The notes beneath the pieces are model-generated. The model made no database searches, was not told the origin of the DNA, and was given only the letters and a program-made list of their open reading frames with translations. From Paratrimastix pyriformis (taxonomy: Eukaryota > Preaxostyla > Paratrimastigidae), in contig JAPMOS010000382.1 of the NCBI GenBank assembly GCA_027972325.1, positions 1 to 21,965 of the forward strand: a DNA stretch of 21,965 bases. Direction: 5' to 3'. The position numbers and the translations under genes are program-made. Below, in pieces: positions 13,301 to 20,302 of the stretch (position 1 is the stretch's first letter; each line of letters opens with the position of its first letter).

Positions 13301-13797
13301 TCAAGGACATACTGTCCGGCGCCGGTTGGTCCTGGGCAGAGACCGACGAAAGAGAGCCCGGAGCATGACCAGGTCACATCCACGCTCGAAGACCCGTTCC
13401 ACGCGAGAGTAAAGACTGTGCCAGATGTGGCTGTTGTGCATGGAAGGTCAGCACCAGTACCATCCTTGGCAGCCACGACAACATTGAGCGGGTCTCCGGC
13501 AACAACGGCTGGGGTTGTCAGGGCCCAGGCGGTGCCCGTGGCTACGAAGGGTGGGTTCGTCAAAAAGAAAGAAACACGAATCGATCGTTGAAAAAAAGCA
13601 ACTCACAGACGAGAGATGGATCCCGACAGATTCTGGTCGATATTCTGCGGAAAAAAAATCGAGAGCGCGAAGGAAAAAAACCAGACGAGTTGGTTGTTAT
13701 TCCATGGGGGGATTAATGCCGATCCCAACGAAAAATGTTCACAGGCGAGCAGCAATAGGATCGAGAAAACCGAGAGTGCGTGACTCACTGTTCGCAT
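1..13797 (-). CDS. Giant secreted/cell-surface protein with filamin-like, IPT/TIG and REJ-like modules (3' part missing)
   Basis: The start is the ATG at 13797, which opens a clear signal peptide. I place 24 exons: 13797-13687, 13644-13611, 13541-13239, 13180-12845, 12753-12391, 12328-11999, 11898-11545, 11488-11174, 11003-10677, 10617-10291, 10210-9938, 9864-9538, 9473-9246, 9169-8819, 8755-8411, 8354-8124, 8047-6790, 6621-6295, 6111-5337, 5213-4863, 4675-3987, 3845-3550, 3431-2690 and 2510 to the window edge. Phases agree at every junction, giving about 3,830 codons. Module order is signal peptide, two filamin-like, four E-set, seven IPT/TIG with one filamin-like among them, a long filamin-like array, then REJ/PKD-like. 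Many paired cysteines and N-glycosylation sequons fit an extracellular role. IPT plus REJ recalls polycystin-1 and fibrocystin families, so membrane segments may lie beyond the left edge; that is inference. One frame change near 430 is unexplained. It could instead be two fused genes meeting at 8048-8123. Confidence 0.8.
57..74 (-). repeat. CAG tract encoding a short poly-Gln
   Basis: Six CTG units on the plus strand read as CAG (Gln) in the frame of the REJ-like part of the giant gene. It is short and probably a simple coding microsatellite. Confidence 0.6.
2511..8047 (-). other. Long array of filamin-like modules in very GC-rich sequence
   Basis: At least a dozen copies of a core such as RD-x-x-GN-x-x-PC-T-A are visible, for example DAFGNLCNC (across the 6622-6789 intron), [27 protein letters not shown] and DGLGNGVPC. 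Each is followed by strands ending in the G-L-F-L-V and A-G-S-P pattern of filamin repeats. Several introns (6622-6789, 5214-5336, 4676-4862) cut the module at the same place, just before the (D/Y)xxGN turn. This indicates growth by tandem duplication of exon-sized units. Confidence 0.65.
6196..6273. repeat. 13-copy GAGGGC minisatellite inside an intron
   Basis: About 13 nearly perfect copies of the hexamer GAGGGC lie entirely inside intron 6112-6294 of the giant gene. The array has no stop in any frame, so a naive ORF call reads through it as an Ala-Leu (or Arg-Ala, Glu-Gly) repeat protein. That is an artefact: domain continuity needs the segment spliced out. Confidence 0.85.
8124..11003 (-). 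other. Block of seven IPT/TIG modules with one filamin-like module inside
   Basis: Exons 9-13 and 15-16 encode IPT/TIG modules. Each has P-x-I/V-x-x-V/I-x-P at the start, G-x-x-L-T-I/V-x-G-x-x-F in the middle, then V-x-x-G-x-x-x-C. Several end in F-x-Y-Q-G followed directly by an intron donor. Exon 14 (8819-9169) is a filamin-like insert with the L-P-C-A-H motif. IPT/TIG domains are known from plexins, Met/Ron, fibrocystin and transcription factors. With a signal peptide, the extracellular kind applies here. Confidence 0.8.
11093..11131. repeat. Telomere-like repeats inside an intron of the giant gene
   Basis: Two tandem copies of a 19-20-nt unit, each with two TTAGGG-type repeats followed by a GAGTGT spacer, lie inside intron 11004-11173. 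Orientation is the same as the terminal telomere (G-rich on the plus strand). Confidence 0.85.
11174..12753 (-). other. Four tandem Ig-like/E-set modules, one per exon
   Basis: Exons 5-8 encode four modules of 105-121 residues. Each begins with an Asp-x-x-Pro-Pro motif (DTVPP, DWTPP, DRTPP, DEAPP) formed across a phase-1 intron, and carries a T/S-E-P-L motif about 40 residues later. Three of the four also have a D-L-A/G-G-N-like motif late in the module. This resembles bacterial-type Ig-like repeats of large adhesins. Each contains cysteines and one or more N-x-S/T sequons. The exact Pfam family is uncertain. Confidence 0.6.
12845..13541 (-). other. Two N-terminal filamin-like modules
   Basis: Exons 3 and 4 each encode about 100-112 residues with the pattern seen throughout this protein: a beta strand, a D-G-x-G-x-x-L-P-C turn, a second Cys about 30 residues later, and a G-x-x-L-x-G-S-P-W-x-V strand. 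The closing strand is the hallmark of filamin/ABP280 repeats. The added Cys pair suggests an extracellular, disulphide-bonded version. Confidence 0.6.
13205..13228. repeat. GAGC microsatellite inside an intron
   Basis: About five copies of GAGC (GCTC on the transcript strand) lie within intron 13181-13238 and form part of its pyrimidine-rich acceptor side. Confidence 0.7.
13717..13797 (-). other. Signal peptide of the giant protein
   Basis: The first about 27 residues have a short polar start with one Arg, a hydrophobic core ([10 protein letters not shown]) and a small-residue end (LGSA). This is a typical cleavable ER signal. The first exon ends soon after, at 13687, and a 34-nt second exon links it to the first filamin-like module. 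Confidence 0.75.
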
Positions 13798-13919
13798 ACT
13801 GGGGGCACGCGAGGGGATTATCAGAGGGTGTATCTGAAATCCAAACAAAGAATAGTGGAGCGGTGGGGAGGCGAGCGGAGCGAACGAGCGGTCGTGGAAC
13901 GGTGCAGGCAGGGTGAGGA
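13798..13919. promoter_or_regulatory. Shared divergent promoter between giant gene and DUF3626 gene
   Basis: Only 122 bp separate the start codon of the minus-strand giant gene (13797) from that of the plus-strand DUF3626 gene (13920). Any promoters and 5' leaders must sit in this gap or overlap coding DNA. I see no TATA box at a convincing distance from either start. A TTATC (GATA on the other strand) occurs near 13816. A purine-rich GAGCG-containing stretch lies at about 13868-13890. Confidence 0.5.
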
Positions 13920-16022
13920 ATGAAAGAAGTCATCCTGTGCCAGCTCAAAGAGGATGGATATGACGTTGACTTGCCCGAGCTTCATGATTTTCTTGGTGGC
14001 ATAATTGAGTGGACCGACATCGGGTCCATCTACCGATCAGCCAGAGATCTGATTCAGAGTGCCAGGTAGTTGCCAAAGCCCGCGACAAGTCCCGACCATG
14101 CTTTTTGCTTTTAATAGGGAGAAGCTGGACAGCGACCTTGCACGCAGTTTGGATGGGACTGGACCGCCGCCTCATCCCGAAACTCCGACTCCTCATCCCG
14201 AGGCTCCTCCATCTCGCGAAAAAGAGGCCGCTGTTGATGAAGATGCTTCGACAGAACCAGATGAGGCAGACGAAGGCGATGAAAGGCCTTGCTCACCTCG
14301 ATCGTCCAGCATGCCGCCATGTTCCACGATTGGAAGCTTCCTCTCTCCATCCCCCAAGCCTGCCAGTGGTGACACCACCCGCTCGGGGTTGGGATGCATT
14401 CACCGGACTTTGTCTGTGCGCAGGGGCGGGCTTCGGTTCATCTGGAACTGACCTTGCTTTGTGCCCTCCTTCTTCGCCTCAGGTCCCAGGCGGATCAAGC
14501 CGAGCTCCTCCGAGCTTGCCAGGAGATGGAGCGGCAAGAGGTTCGGCGACGCAAAGAAAGGTTCGGTTTGATTTGTTTGCTAGGTGATTCGACCCACTGT
14601 TGCTTTGGGAGATCTGACAGCTTCATCTTCTCATGGTCTGCTCTGTCAGAGAGGACGCCGATGCGGCACTTGCCGTCCGATTGGCCCAAGAAGAAACCGC
14701 TGCCAAGACCCCAGTCATCAACGATGCCGATGTTGCCTTTGCCCGGCAGCTGGCAGACGAGGAGGCCCGGATCGCTTCGGAGGCAAGTGCTGCGTCTGTT
14801 CCGTGGTTCCTGGAGATCGTTCACCTCGACTCATGAGCACCACCCGTGTACAGTCGAGAACGCGAAGACGCAGCCCTTGCAACACGGCTCCTGGCAGACA
14901 TGGAACGCGAAGAGGCGGAGCGGCGGCGGAAAGATGAAGAGGCGGTCTGCGATCGGCCCAACTTTGATCAGTGAGCACTTGCCTGCTTATGGAATGTATT
15001 CGTTAGTCTGCCGCAGCTGCGGCAGCACTGGAAGCCGAAGAACGTCTCGAGGTGCGAACACACGCATCACACAAGCACGCCCGCACCTTTTTGGAGGACG
15101 ATTCTGCCGATGGGAGCGACGAGGATGACAAGGTGGTGGTTCCCCGAAGCAAGGGCAAGGGCAGACGGACCGCAAAACCGACCGCCTCGGGGCCCGTTGT
15201 CGCCACGCCCCAGCTGGACCGGGACTCCATTAGGGAGGATCCGACAGGCCTTGGGGTGTCCATTAGCGTGACCTCCGAGGAATCACTGCTTGCAAAGGCC
15301 GCGAGTGCACCCGCCAAGGACGATGCCCTCAAGCGGACCACGTCTGCCCGTTCATAAAGCACTCACCCCGACGGCGACCCACCCCACCGCAGAACCGGGC
15401 GCGACGGAGAACTGGCTCAGCGACTGCAAAAGGAATACGAAAAGGCCGAGGTCGAGGCGCAGGCGCAGAGGAAGAAGCTCGAGCTGATTGACAGGTCAGG
15501 GCCTCCATTGGCTGCCGTTGAACCCCTTTTGTTGGCAGCCGGGCTGCATTTTACCTTCAGAAGGGGCTCGAGGACCAGGAAGAAGCAGGGTCTGTCCATT
15601 TTCTGATGGGAAACCGCAACCTTTTTTCGCCCCTCACAGCGCCGGGGCCGCACCAGCCGACGCCACGGTCTGCTTGTCGGACGTCTTCTGTGCCGCTGAT
15701 CTCTGCTGTGCTTTCCTGGAGACTCTATTGCCGCCCGTCAAGGAAATGTTGGCCATGGCCGTCCTCAACGAGATGCAAAGCAGGGTCTGCCACGCCGTCT
15801 GCGGCTTGCGACGAATGGAACCCTGAAAGTTGAGCACGGGTGGCACTGCAGACTCTCACTCTTTCATCTTCATTCCATTCTGACCGGGCGCAGGCGGTGC
15901 GATACGTTATTGAGGGGGCACAGGAGGAATCTGACCATGCAACGCCGCACCTCCTGGCCCGTGTGAGAAAGCTGGGATTCGATGAGGCACAGGTCTTCCG
16001 CACGGGCCGTGCGAGCATCACC

Positions 16023-16060
<38 letters not shown>

Positions 16061-17066
16061 TCCTTTTGCCCTCCAGACGCGCCGGACGCTGCAGTACATT
16101 CGCGATGAAGCCCCGATCATCATCCATTTTAACCCGGAAAAGGTGTTGAAGTTTTTCGTGAAGGTCTTCGAACTGGCTCGGCTCTCGATTTGGCTGACTG
16201 TCGTGTTCACACAGGATACCCACTACCGGAATCTTTTTGAAACACGGCACGGAGGCGGCTGCGAATCCCTCCCGACGCGAATGGGCTGGGAAGACAAGAT
16301 CTTCAACCGGATCTATCCGCACTCGTGCCTGTCCGTTCTCGATCCCTCTACGATTGCCTCCACTCCAATCAAGTCTCCGCTCACCATTCGCCCTCCTCGC
16401 CCACTCGCATCTTCTCCCGCCTCTGGTCCAGGGCCTTCGACCGCCCCAAGTATGGTGTGGTCAATTTCCTGAACGATGAGCACGGAGGTCGGCGTCTTTT
16501 CTCGAACGCCCGGCCCGATTATTTCGTTTCTCGTTTCTAGTGCGCGCCTGCTCTTCGTATGGTGACAGCTACCTACTGGTCTGTCCTTCTTTAGTGACTT
16601 TGTACCCGATCCTCCGGCCTGTCTGCCAGCTGAAAAATGTCCGGCTCCGTACCACGTTTGCTTCGTGTGATACAAGTAGCCCGACGGTCAAATTGGCTTC
16701 GTGTGAGGTCAGTGGCCTTTTCGTCAGTGGAGCCAGCAGAGATGATCAATGGTTTTGGAATATCTCCGCCTCGCGTAGCATTATGCCCATATCCTCGCCA
16801 CCTATTCCCCAGCGGAGCTGAAAGCCGTCATTGAGGTGTCCAACAAGATCAGGCTCTCCGCGGACTCCAGTATCATCAGCGAATATAAGGTTTGGCCCTG
16901 TGAGCAGTTCTCCTTAATTCTGGTCCAGGAGATTCAGATTCACGGCCCTGTCGAATTTTCGCGAGATATCGAGGCCGTTTTTATCAGAGCGACGCATCGG
17001 ACGAGGATGAGACGGCTCGCAGAGGAATTCGGCCGCATCAACAACGTTCCCATCATTTGGGTATAG
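13920..17066 (+). CDS. MIU/UIM-like repeat protein with C-terminal DUF3626 domain
   Basis: I place 16 exons: 13920-14065, 14118-14411, 14483-14560, 14650-14793, 14854-14944, 15007-15341, 15393-15494, 15539-15589, 15640-15784, 15894-15992, 16077-16163, 16215-16330, 16432-16487, 16541-16578, 16630-16707 and 16779-17066. Together they give 715 aa with all phases in agreement. A further 39-nt in-frame intron at 16890-16928 is likely, giving 702 aa. Residues about 150-260 and 365-385 carry several ubiquitin-binding-like helices. From about residue 465 the DUF3626 landmarks follow in order: IIIHFNPEK, YRNLFET, GWEDKIFNRIY, DRPKYGVVN, LRTTF, EIQIHGPVEFSRDIEAV. These match the bacterial DUF3626 pattern, whose biochemical activity I do not know. 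A Cys-rich patch (CLSDVFCAADLCC, near residue 425) could be a metal site. The role is probably ubiquitin-linked, by inference. The first exon could extend upstream. Confidence 0.8.
14483..15494 (+). other. Array of MIU/UIM-like ubiquitin-binding helices
   Basis: Exons 3-7 encode repeated helices with the core D-A-x-x-A-x-x-L-A-x-E-E: DADAALAVRLAQEE, DADVAFARQLADEE, EDAALATRLLADMEREE, and GELAQRLQKEYEKAE. These fit the motif-interacting-with-ubiquitin (MIU, inverted UIM) style: acidic flank, Leu-Ala, then Glu-Glu. Exon 6 also holds an acidic DDSADGSDEDD run and a basic KGKGRR patch. Ubiquitin binding is inferred from pattern only. Confidence 0.55.
16024..16059. repeat. 36-nt poly-C run inside an intron
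   Basis: A pure run of 36 C lies in intron 15993-16076 of the DUF3626 gene, ahead of a pyrimidine-rich TCCTTTTGCCCTCCAG acceptor. It therefore extends the polypyrimidine tract. Its true length is hard to sequence and may be polymorphic. Confidence 0.85.
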
Positions 17067-17179
17067 TTTCAATCATGTCAATTCAGGTGGATGCGATAAC
17101 CCTGAGACTTAACCCCCATCCCGAACCCGACCCCCTTTTCCGAAAGTAATCTCGATGTCCCCCCCCGAAGTCGGATTAA
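17067..17179. other. Short convergent intergenic gap
   Basis: These 113 bp separate the stop codons of the DUF3626 gene (plus) and the subtelomeric ORF (minus). They must hold both 3' ends. C-rich stretches are present (17112-17137 and 17160-17166). No poly(A) signal of the AATAAA type is visible on either strand. Confidence 0.6.
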
Positions 17180-19816
17180 TCAACTGGTCGGAGTCCATTC
17201 CACAGGGGCTCCTTCTTCACCCCGCACTTCAACCAATACCCCATCCTTGACTTCTCCCCACCCATGCTTCACCATCATCCTCCCCATGCACTTTGTACAT
17301 TGCCCTGCGTCCCCTTCCTCCAGCATGGCCTCCACCCGCGGGTCCCCCTGGTGATAGAGAATCACGTCCTCCTTCACGCGGACGCAACTACTGCGGCACT
17401 GCTGGCATGTCTGTATCTGCGTGTCCTTGGCGCCCCACACCATCCGTCCCACACCCTCCATTGCCATCCACCTCCTCAATAATTGCTCCGCGTCGTCCCA
17501 TCTGTAATGCACCCATGGCAACGTTCCCAAGTTGGGAACTTGTATGTTCGCCCCCCGCAGAGCACGCGCCCACGCATTCAGCCCTTCATGTGTTCCTTCC
17601 CCTCTCTCGACTGTCGCCCACGCCTGTAGGGCAGCCGCTGCCCAGCAGGTGCAACCATGCGGATTGCACACGCCCCTGGACCTGCATCTCCCTCCTAGCT
17701 GGGCCACCTCCGGGGTCTGTTGCCCCCCAACCCTCCGAAACGTCTCACCCTCGCATCTCCCTGCTTGCACCACTTTCCCCAGTCCACGCGCGGAAATTTT
17801 TTTGCCTCCATGCCACCGTTCCATGGCTCTTCTTCGGGTCGGACCCATTCCGCTCCACCGGCGGACTCGCTCAACCATCCGCGCAACCAGGTACATTTGC
17901 TTCTGAGTCTGTTCAACCTTCCCCGCCCAGATTTCACTCACCCATCGACTTCCTCTAGCTATCCAGTCGATCATTCCGACAACGATCTCCAAAATTGTCT
18001 CGACCACCGACATATCCTGAGGCACCCCTTTCAGGAATACCACCTTCATCGTCCCCTTTCGATTTCCCCACTCCTCCATCCATCTTTCTTGTACTTCCAC
18101 CTCGATCGCATTGATGAGTTTTTCTTGCCTTCCCCGACTCTCGTTTTGACCTTGACAATATATCAAAAGCATATTTGGGCCCATCCCTCTTGTTTTTTCC
18201 ATTTTTCCCTTGCCAAATCCAAGGATTAGGGGTGGTATGAGTTCGAACGAGGTCCAACATCCTCCCGCACCCATGGGGGCACTCGACCCATCCTGAGCAA
18301 TTTCCGGAAGAGGTCCCACACTGTAATCTCCTGTTCCCAAGGTTCTTTGGAGTTTTCCTTTCAACACATTTACTTGAGTAATATTCTTTAGCATCCCACT
18401 TTTTCTCTTCCGTTCTTCACACCCTCTTACATAATCTGATTCAGCCGTTAATCTGGTCCCACCTTCCGCCTTACCGATTTGGCCGCTCTTCCCTCGCATA
18501 TTAACATTGATTTGCCATCCCAAGGTCGCGCCTCTCTTGATTTTCTGCTGTCTCAAGAACTTTCTGATTGCATGGCCAATTCCTCCAACATCTCTTCTTC
18601 CCATCTTCAGAACGCCCTCAAAGCGCGCCACAATGCATTCTACTATCAAAGTTCTCTCCTCCCCCTCTTGTCCGGTGGTTCCCCCATCGTCTACTTGGGC
18701 GATCACCAAGATGCCACCCTCCCACCCATCCAAGCCCTCCAACCAACCCTCCAAGTTCCAGTTTCCACATCCCTGTTCCATCACCACCACCCTCACCCCA
18801 CATTCCCGTCCCGTTTTACCAAGTCCCACAACCAGGTACTGTCCTGCCTCCATTCTACGGGTCAACCCAACCGTCCTTCCCCCCCCATCCATCCCTTCCT
18901 GTTCCACCACCTCCAGCCCCTGACCCAATTGGTTCCGCACATCCATCCAAGTGTTTTCCCCCCCTTGTTCCAGGTTTACCAGCGCTTGAGGCTGTCCCAT
19001 CCCTGTTCCCCGTATTCCCCATTCCATCGCTCGCCCCCATACCACCCCATCCAGATCCAACCCCGAATCTTCCGTCTTCAATCCACTCCTCCATTGTTCC
19101 AAAGCGGTTTGCCCCCCTTGGCCACTCTTCCTTCGTCCACCAACTCCAGAAGTGCCGCCCCAACCCACGATCACCTTCCACCCCTCAGCAAAATCAGAGG
19201 TTATGGCCCAGGTTTGCGCCAAAAATTGAGCCCACCCATTCTCAACAACTTCCCACCCTCCCCACAGGTACTCTACCCATCTTTGACCCTCGATCACTTT
19301 TTTGATTGCGCACCCCCCGACTTCTGTAGAGCCATAAGTTAACAATCTGGTGGGTATGGAAAATTCCCCCACACCAATACAAATATTCCTCACACGTTCC
19401 GAACCCCGAATCACCTTCGCTTGTGCGATCATTCCTCCGACCGCGATCACCACCCCACTTCCGATCCCTTCTCCAGAAAGCGTTTTCATAGGGTACACAG
19501 ATTTGTCCCTAACCCTTTGTGAGAGTGTGCTTCTCCAGACCTCCTCAAACCAGACACGACTTGCAGATAGTGGGTCGATCGACCAGCACAGAGTCAACCA
19601 GTCACCTCCATAGTCCCTGATATGACAGGGCGCTTCAAATTTGAAGCATTGCAACTCATAAGAGTAGCCTTTCTCAAAGGAGGGAGAAGCGTCATCAACA
19701 GATGCCGCACGTCCCCAGTGATGACGACCACTGGAGTTCGAGGGGGTAGAAGTAGAAGCGAGAGGATAGGTAAGAAGGAGAAGGACAAGCAGAAGGAGTC
19801 CCCAAAAAGATTTCAT
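17180..19816 (-). CDS. Subtelomeric secreted-type protein with a USP-like C-terminal segment
   Basis: This is a single uninterrupted ORF of 878 aa. I start at the ATG at 19816, because six upstream in-frame codons lead only to a GTG. Residues 1-21 form a strong signal peptide or anchor (hydrophobic run LLLLVLLLL). The middle, rich in Trp and Gly, is unrecognised. The C-terminal 165 residues resemble a ubiquitin-specific protease core in the right order: Cys box NPHGCTCWAAAALQ (residues about 718-731, Cys724 the candidate nucleophile), QQD-like WDDAEQLL (about 773-780), then a CxxC...CxxC zinc-ribbon pattern (CQQC, CTKC). The usual His box (GHY) is absent and only 113 bp remain before the next gene, so activity is doubtful. 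A signal peptide is also odd for a USP. It may belong to a telomere-associated family. The USP reading is inference. The ORF itself is well supported by length. Confidence 0.65.
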   Translation of the reverse strand: MKSFWGLLLLVLLLLTYPLASTSTPSNSSGRHHWGRAASVDDASPSFEKGYSYELQCFKFEAPCHIRDYGGDWLTLCWSIDPLSASRVWFEEVWRSTLSQRVRDKSVYPMKTLSGEGIGSGVVIAVGGMIAQAKVIRGSERVRNICIGVGEFSIPTRLLTYGSTEVGGCAIKKVIEGQRWVEYLWGGWEVVENGWAQFLAQTWAITSDFAEGWKVIVGWGGTSGVGGRRKSGQGGQTALEQWRSGLKTEDSGLDLDGVVWGRAMEWGIRGTGMGQPQALVNLEQGGENTWMDVRNQLGQGLEVVEQEGMDGGGRTVGLTRRMEAGQYLVVGLGKTGRECGVRVVVMEQGCGNWNLEGWLEGLDGWEGGILVIAQVDDGGTTGQEGEERTLIVECIVARFEGVLKMGRRDVGGIGHAIRKFLRQQKIKRGATLGWQINVNMRGKSGQIGKAEGGTRLTAESDYVRGCEERKRKSGMLKNITQVNVLKGKLQRTLGTGDYSVGPLPEIAQDGSSAPMGAGGCWTSFELIPPLILGFGKGKMEKTRGMGPNMLLIYCQGQNESRGRQEKLINAIEVEVQERWMEEWGNRKGTMKVVFLKGVPQDMSVVETILEIVVGMIDWIARGSRWVSEIWAGKVEQTQKQMYLVARMVERVRRWSGMGPTRRRAMERWHGGKKISARGLGKVVQAGRCEGETFRRVGGQQTPEVAQLGGRCRSRGVCNPHGCTCWAAAALQAWATVERGEGTHEGLNAWARALRGANIQVPNLGTLPWVHYRWDDAEQLLRRWMAMEGVGRMVWGAKDTQIQTCQQCRSSCVRVKEDVILYHQGDPRVEAMLEEGDAGQCTKCMGRMMVKHGWGEVKDGVLVEVRGEEGAPVEWTPTS

Positions 19817-19827
19817 TTTTAATTTTA

Positions 19828-19873
19828 AGTACACTGAAAAGCGTACTGAGGGTGGCTATGACCCGGGGAGAGA
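19828..19873 (-). promoter_or_regulatory. Telomere-proximal 5' module with stem-loop, copy A
   Basis: Just upstream of the ATG at 19816 lies a stem-loop: AGTACAC (19828-19834) pairs with GCGTACT (19841-19847), with one G-U pair in the minus-strand RNA. It is followed by a module (19837-19873) that runs into telomere repeats. On the minus strand the module reads CTCTCTCCCCGGG, a short spacer, then AGCCACCC. The same arrangement recurs at 21639-21702. It could be a promoter, a structured 5' leader or the end of a mobile element. Confidence 0.65.
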
Positions 19874-19896
19874 GGGTTAGGGTTAGGGTTAGGGTT
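19874..19896. repeat. Interstitial telomere repeat tract
   Basis: This is a perfect 23-nt run of GGGTTA (3.8 units), oriented like the chromosome-terminal array about 1.8 kb away. It sits at the far end of module A, so it marks an old chromosome end, or an insertion into telomere repeats. Confidence 0.95.
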
Positions 19897-20302
19897 CATC
19901 CAAACCAGTGTTAGAGAACTCGCACGCACAGGGGAGGGGAGGGAAGAAGAGAAAATGGAGGGGTAGAAGGAGGGGGACATGCATGCTAGTTATCTCAAAC
20001 AAAGGTACCGAAACCCGCGCACCCCAGGTCGCCCCGGGGTTTGCAGAGACCGGTAAATCCCGCACATAGGCGGGGTCCCTTCTGCTGTCGGGCTGCCCTC
20101 CAAAGAAGGAGGACCCCAACAATAAGGCACCCCTGGCACGGGTGGGTTATAGAGGGGGGGAATGAGACGGTAGGGGGGGCAAAGCCTCACAGAAGTCAAG
20201 TGACATGGACAAGGCAGCCAAGTGGCAGAGCAAACGAAGAAGAAGAGCAGTAAGAATAAGCAGAACAGACGAAACGAGACAAAGCAGAGCAGGAAGGGGG
20301 GC
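19897..20302. other. Noncoding region with dense inverted repeats
   Basis: No convincing coding frame is seen. Between 20006 and 20117 several perfect inverted repeats nest or adjoin: TACCGAAACCC (20006-20016) with GGGTTT (20037-20042) and CGGTA (20051-20055); CCCGC (20059-20063) with GCGGG (20070-20074); GGGGTCC (20072-20078) with GGACCCC (20111-20117); and CCTCC (20097-20101) with GGAGG (20108-20112). Some compete. The rest is pyrimidine-rich on the minus strand. It may be a structured 3' untranslated region of the gene at 20303-21599 or an independent RNA. Confidence 0.45.

Noticed and set aside
13597-13606. Canonical GTGAGT donor beside 13606
   Set aside because: A GTCTGT donor four bases earlier (13610) keeps the frame and gives the phase-1 pattern of all following introns; GTGAGT would shift the frame.
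17096-17118. Degenerate telomere repeats near AACCCTGAGACTTAACCC
   Set aside because: Only two loose CCCTAA-like matches in the opposite orientation to the chromosome end; chance level.
18479-19342. Plus-strand 287-residue open frame opposite the subtelomeric ORF
   Set aside because: Rich in Pro, Ser and His with no recognisable motif. The opposite strand has a frame three times longer with a signal peptide and Cys-motif pattern.
19817-19834. Upstream GTG start for the subtelomeric ORF
   Set aside because: A GTG start is unlikely in a nuclear gene. The ATG at 19816 places the signal peptide at the very N-terminus.
19990-20060. Hammerhead or HDV-like ribozyme in the structured segment
   Set aside because: GAAAC and GTC occur but no CTGANGA core is present. 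I could not build an HDV-type double pseudoknot by eye.
19874-20117. Telomerase RNA gene
   Set aside because: The telomere tract could serve as a template on the minus strand, but it is longer than a normal template (3.8 repeats) and no pseudoknot or H/ACA-like ends are evident. A former chromosome end explains it better.
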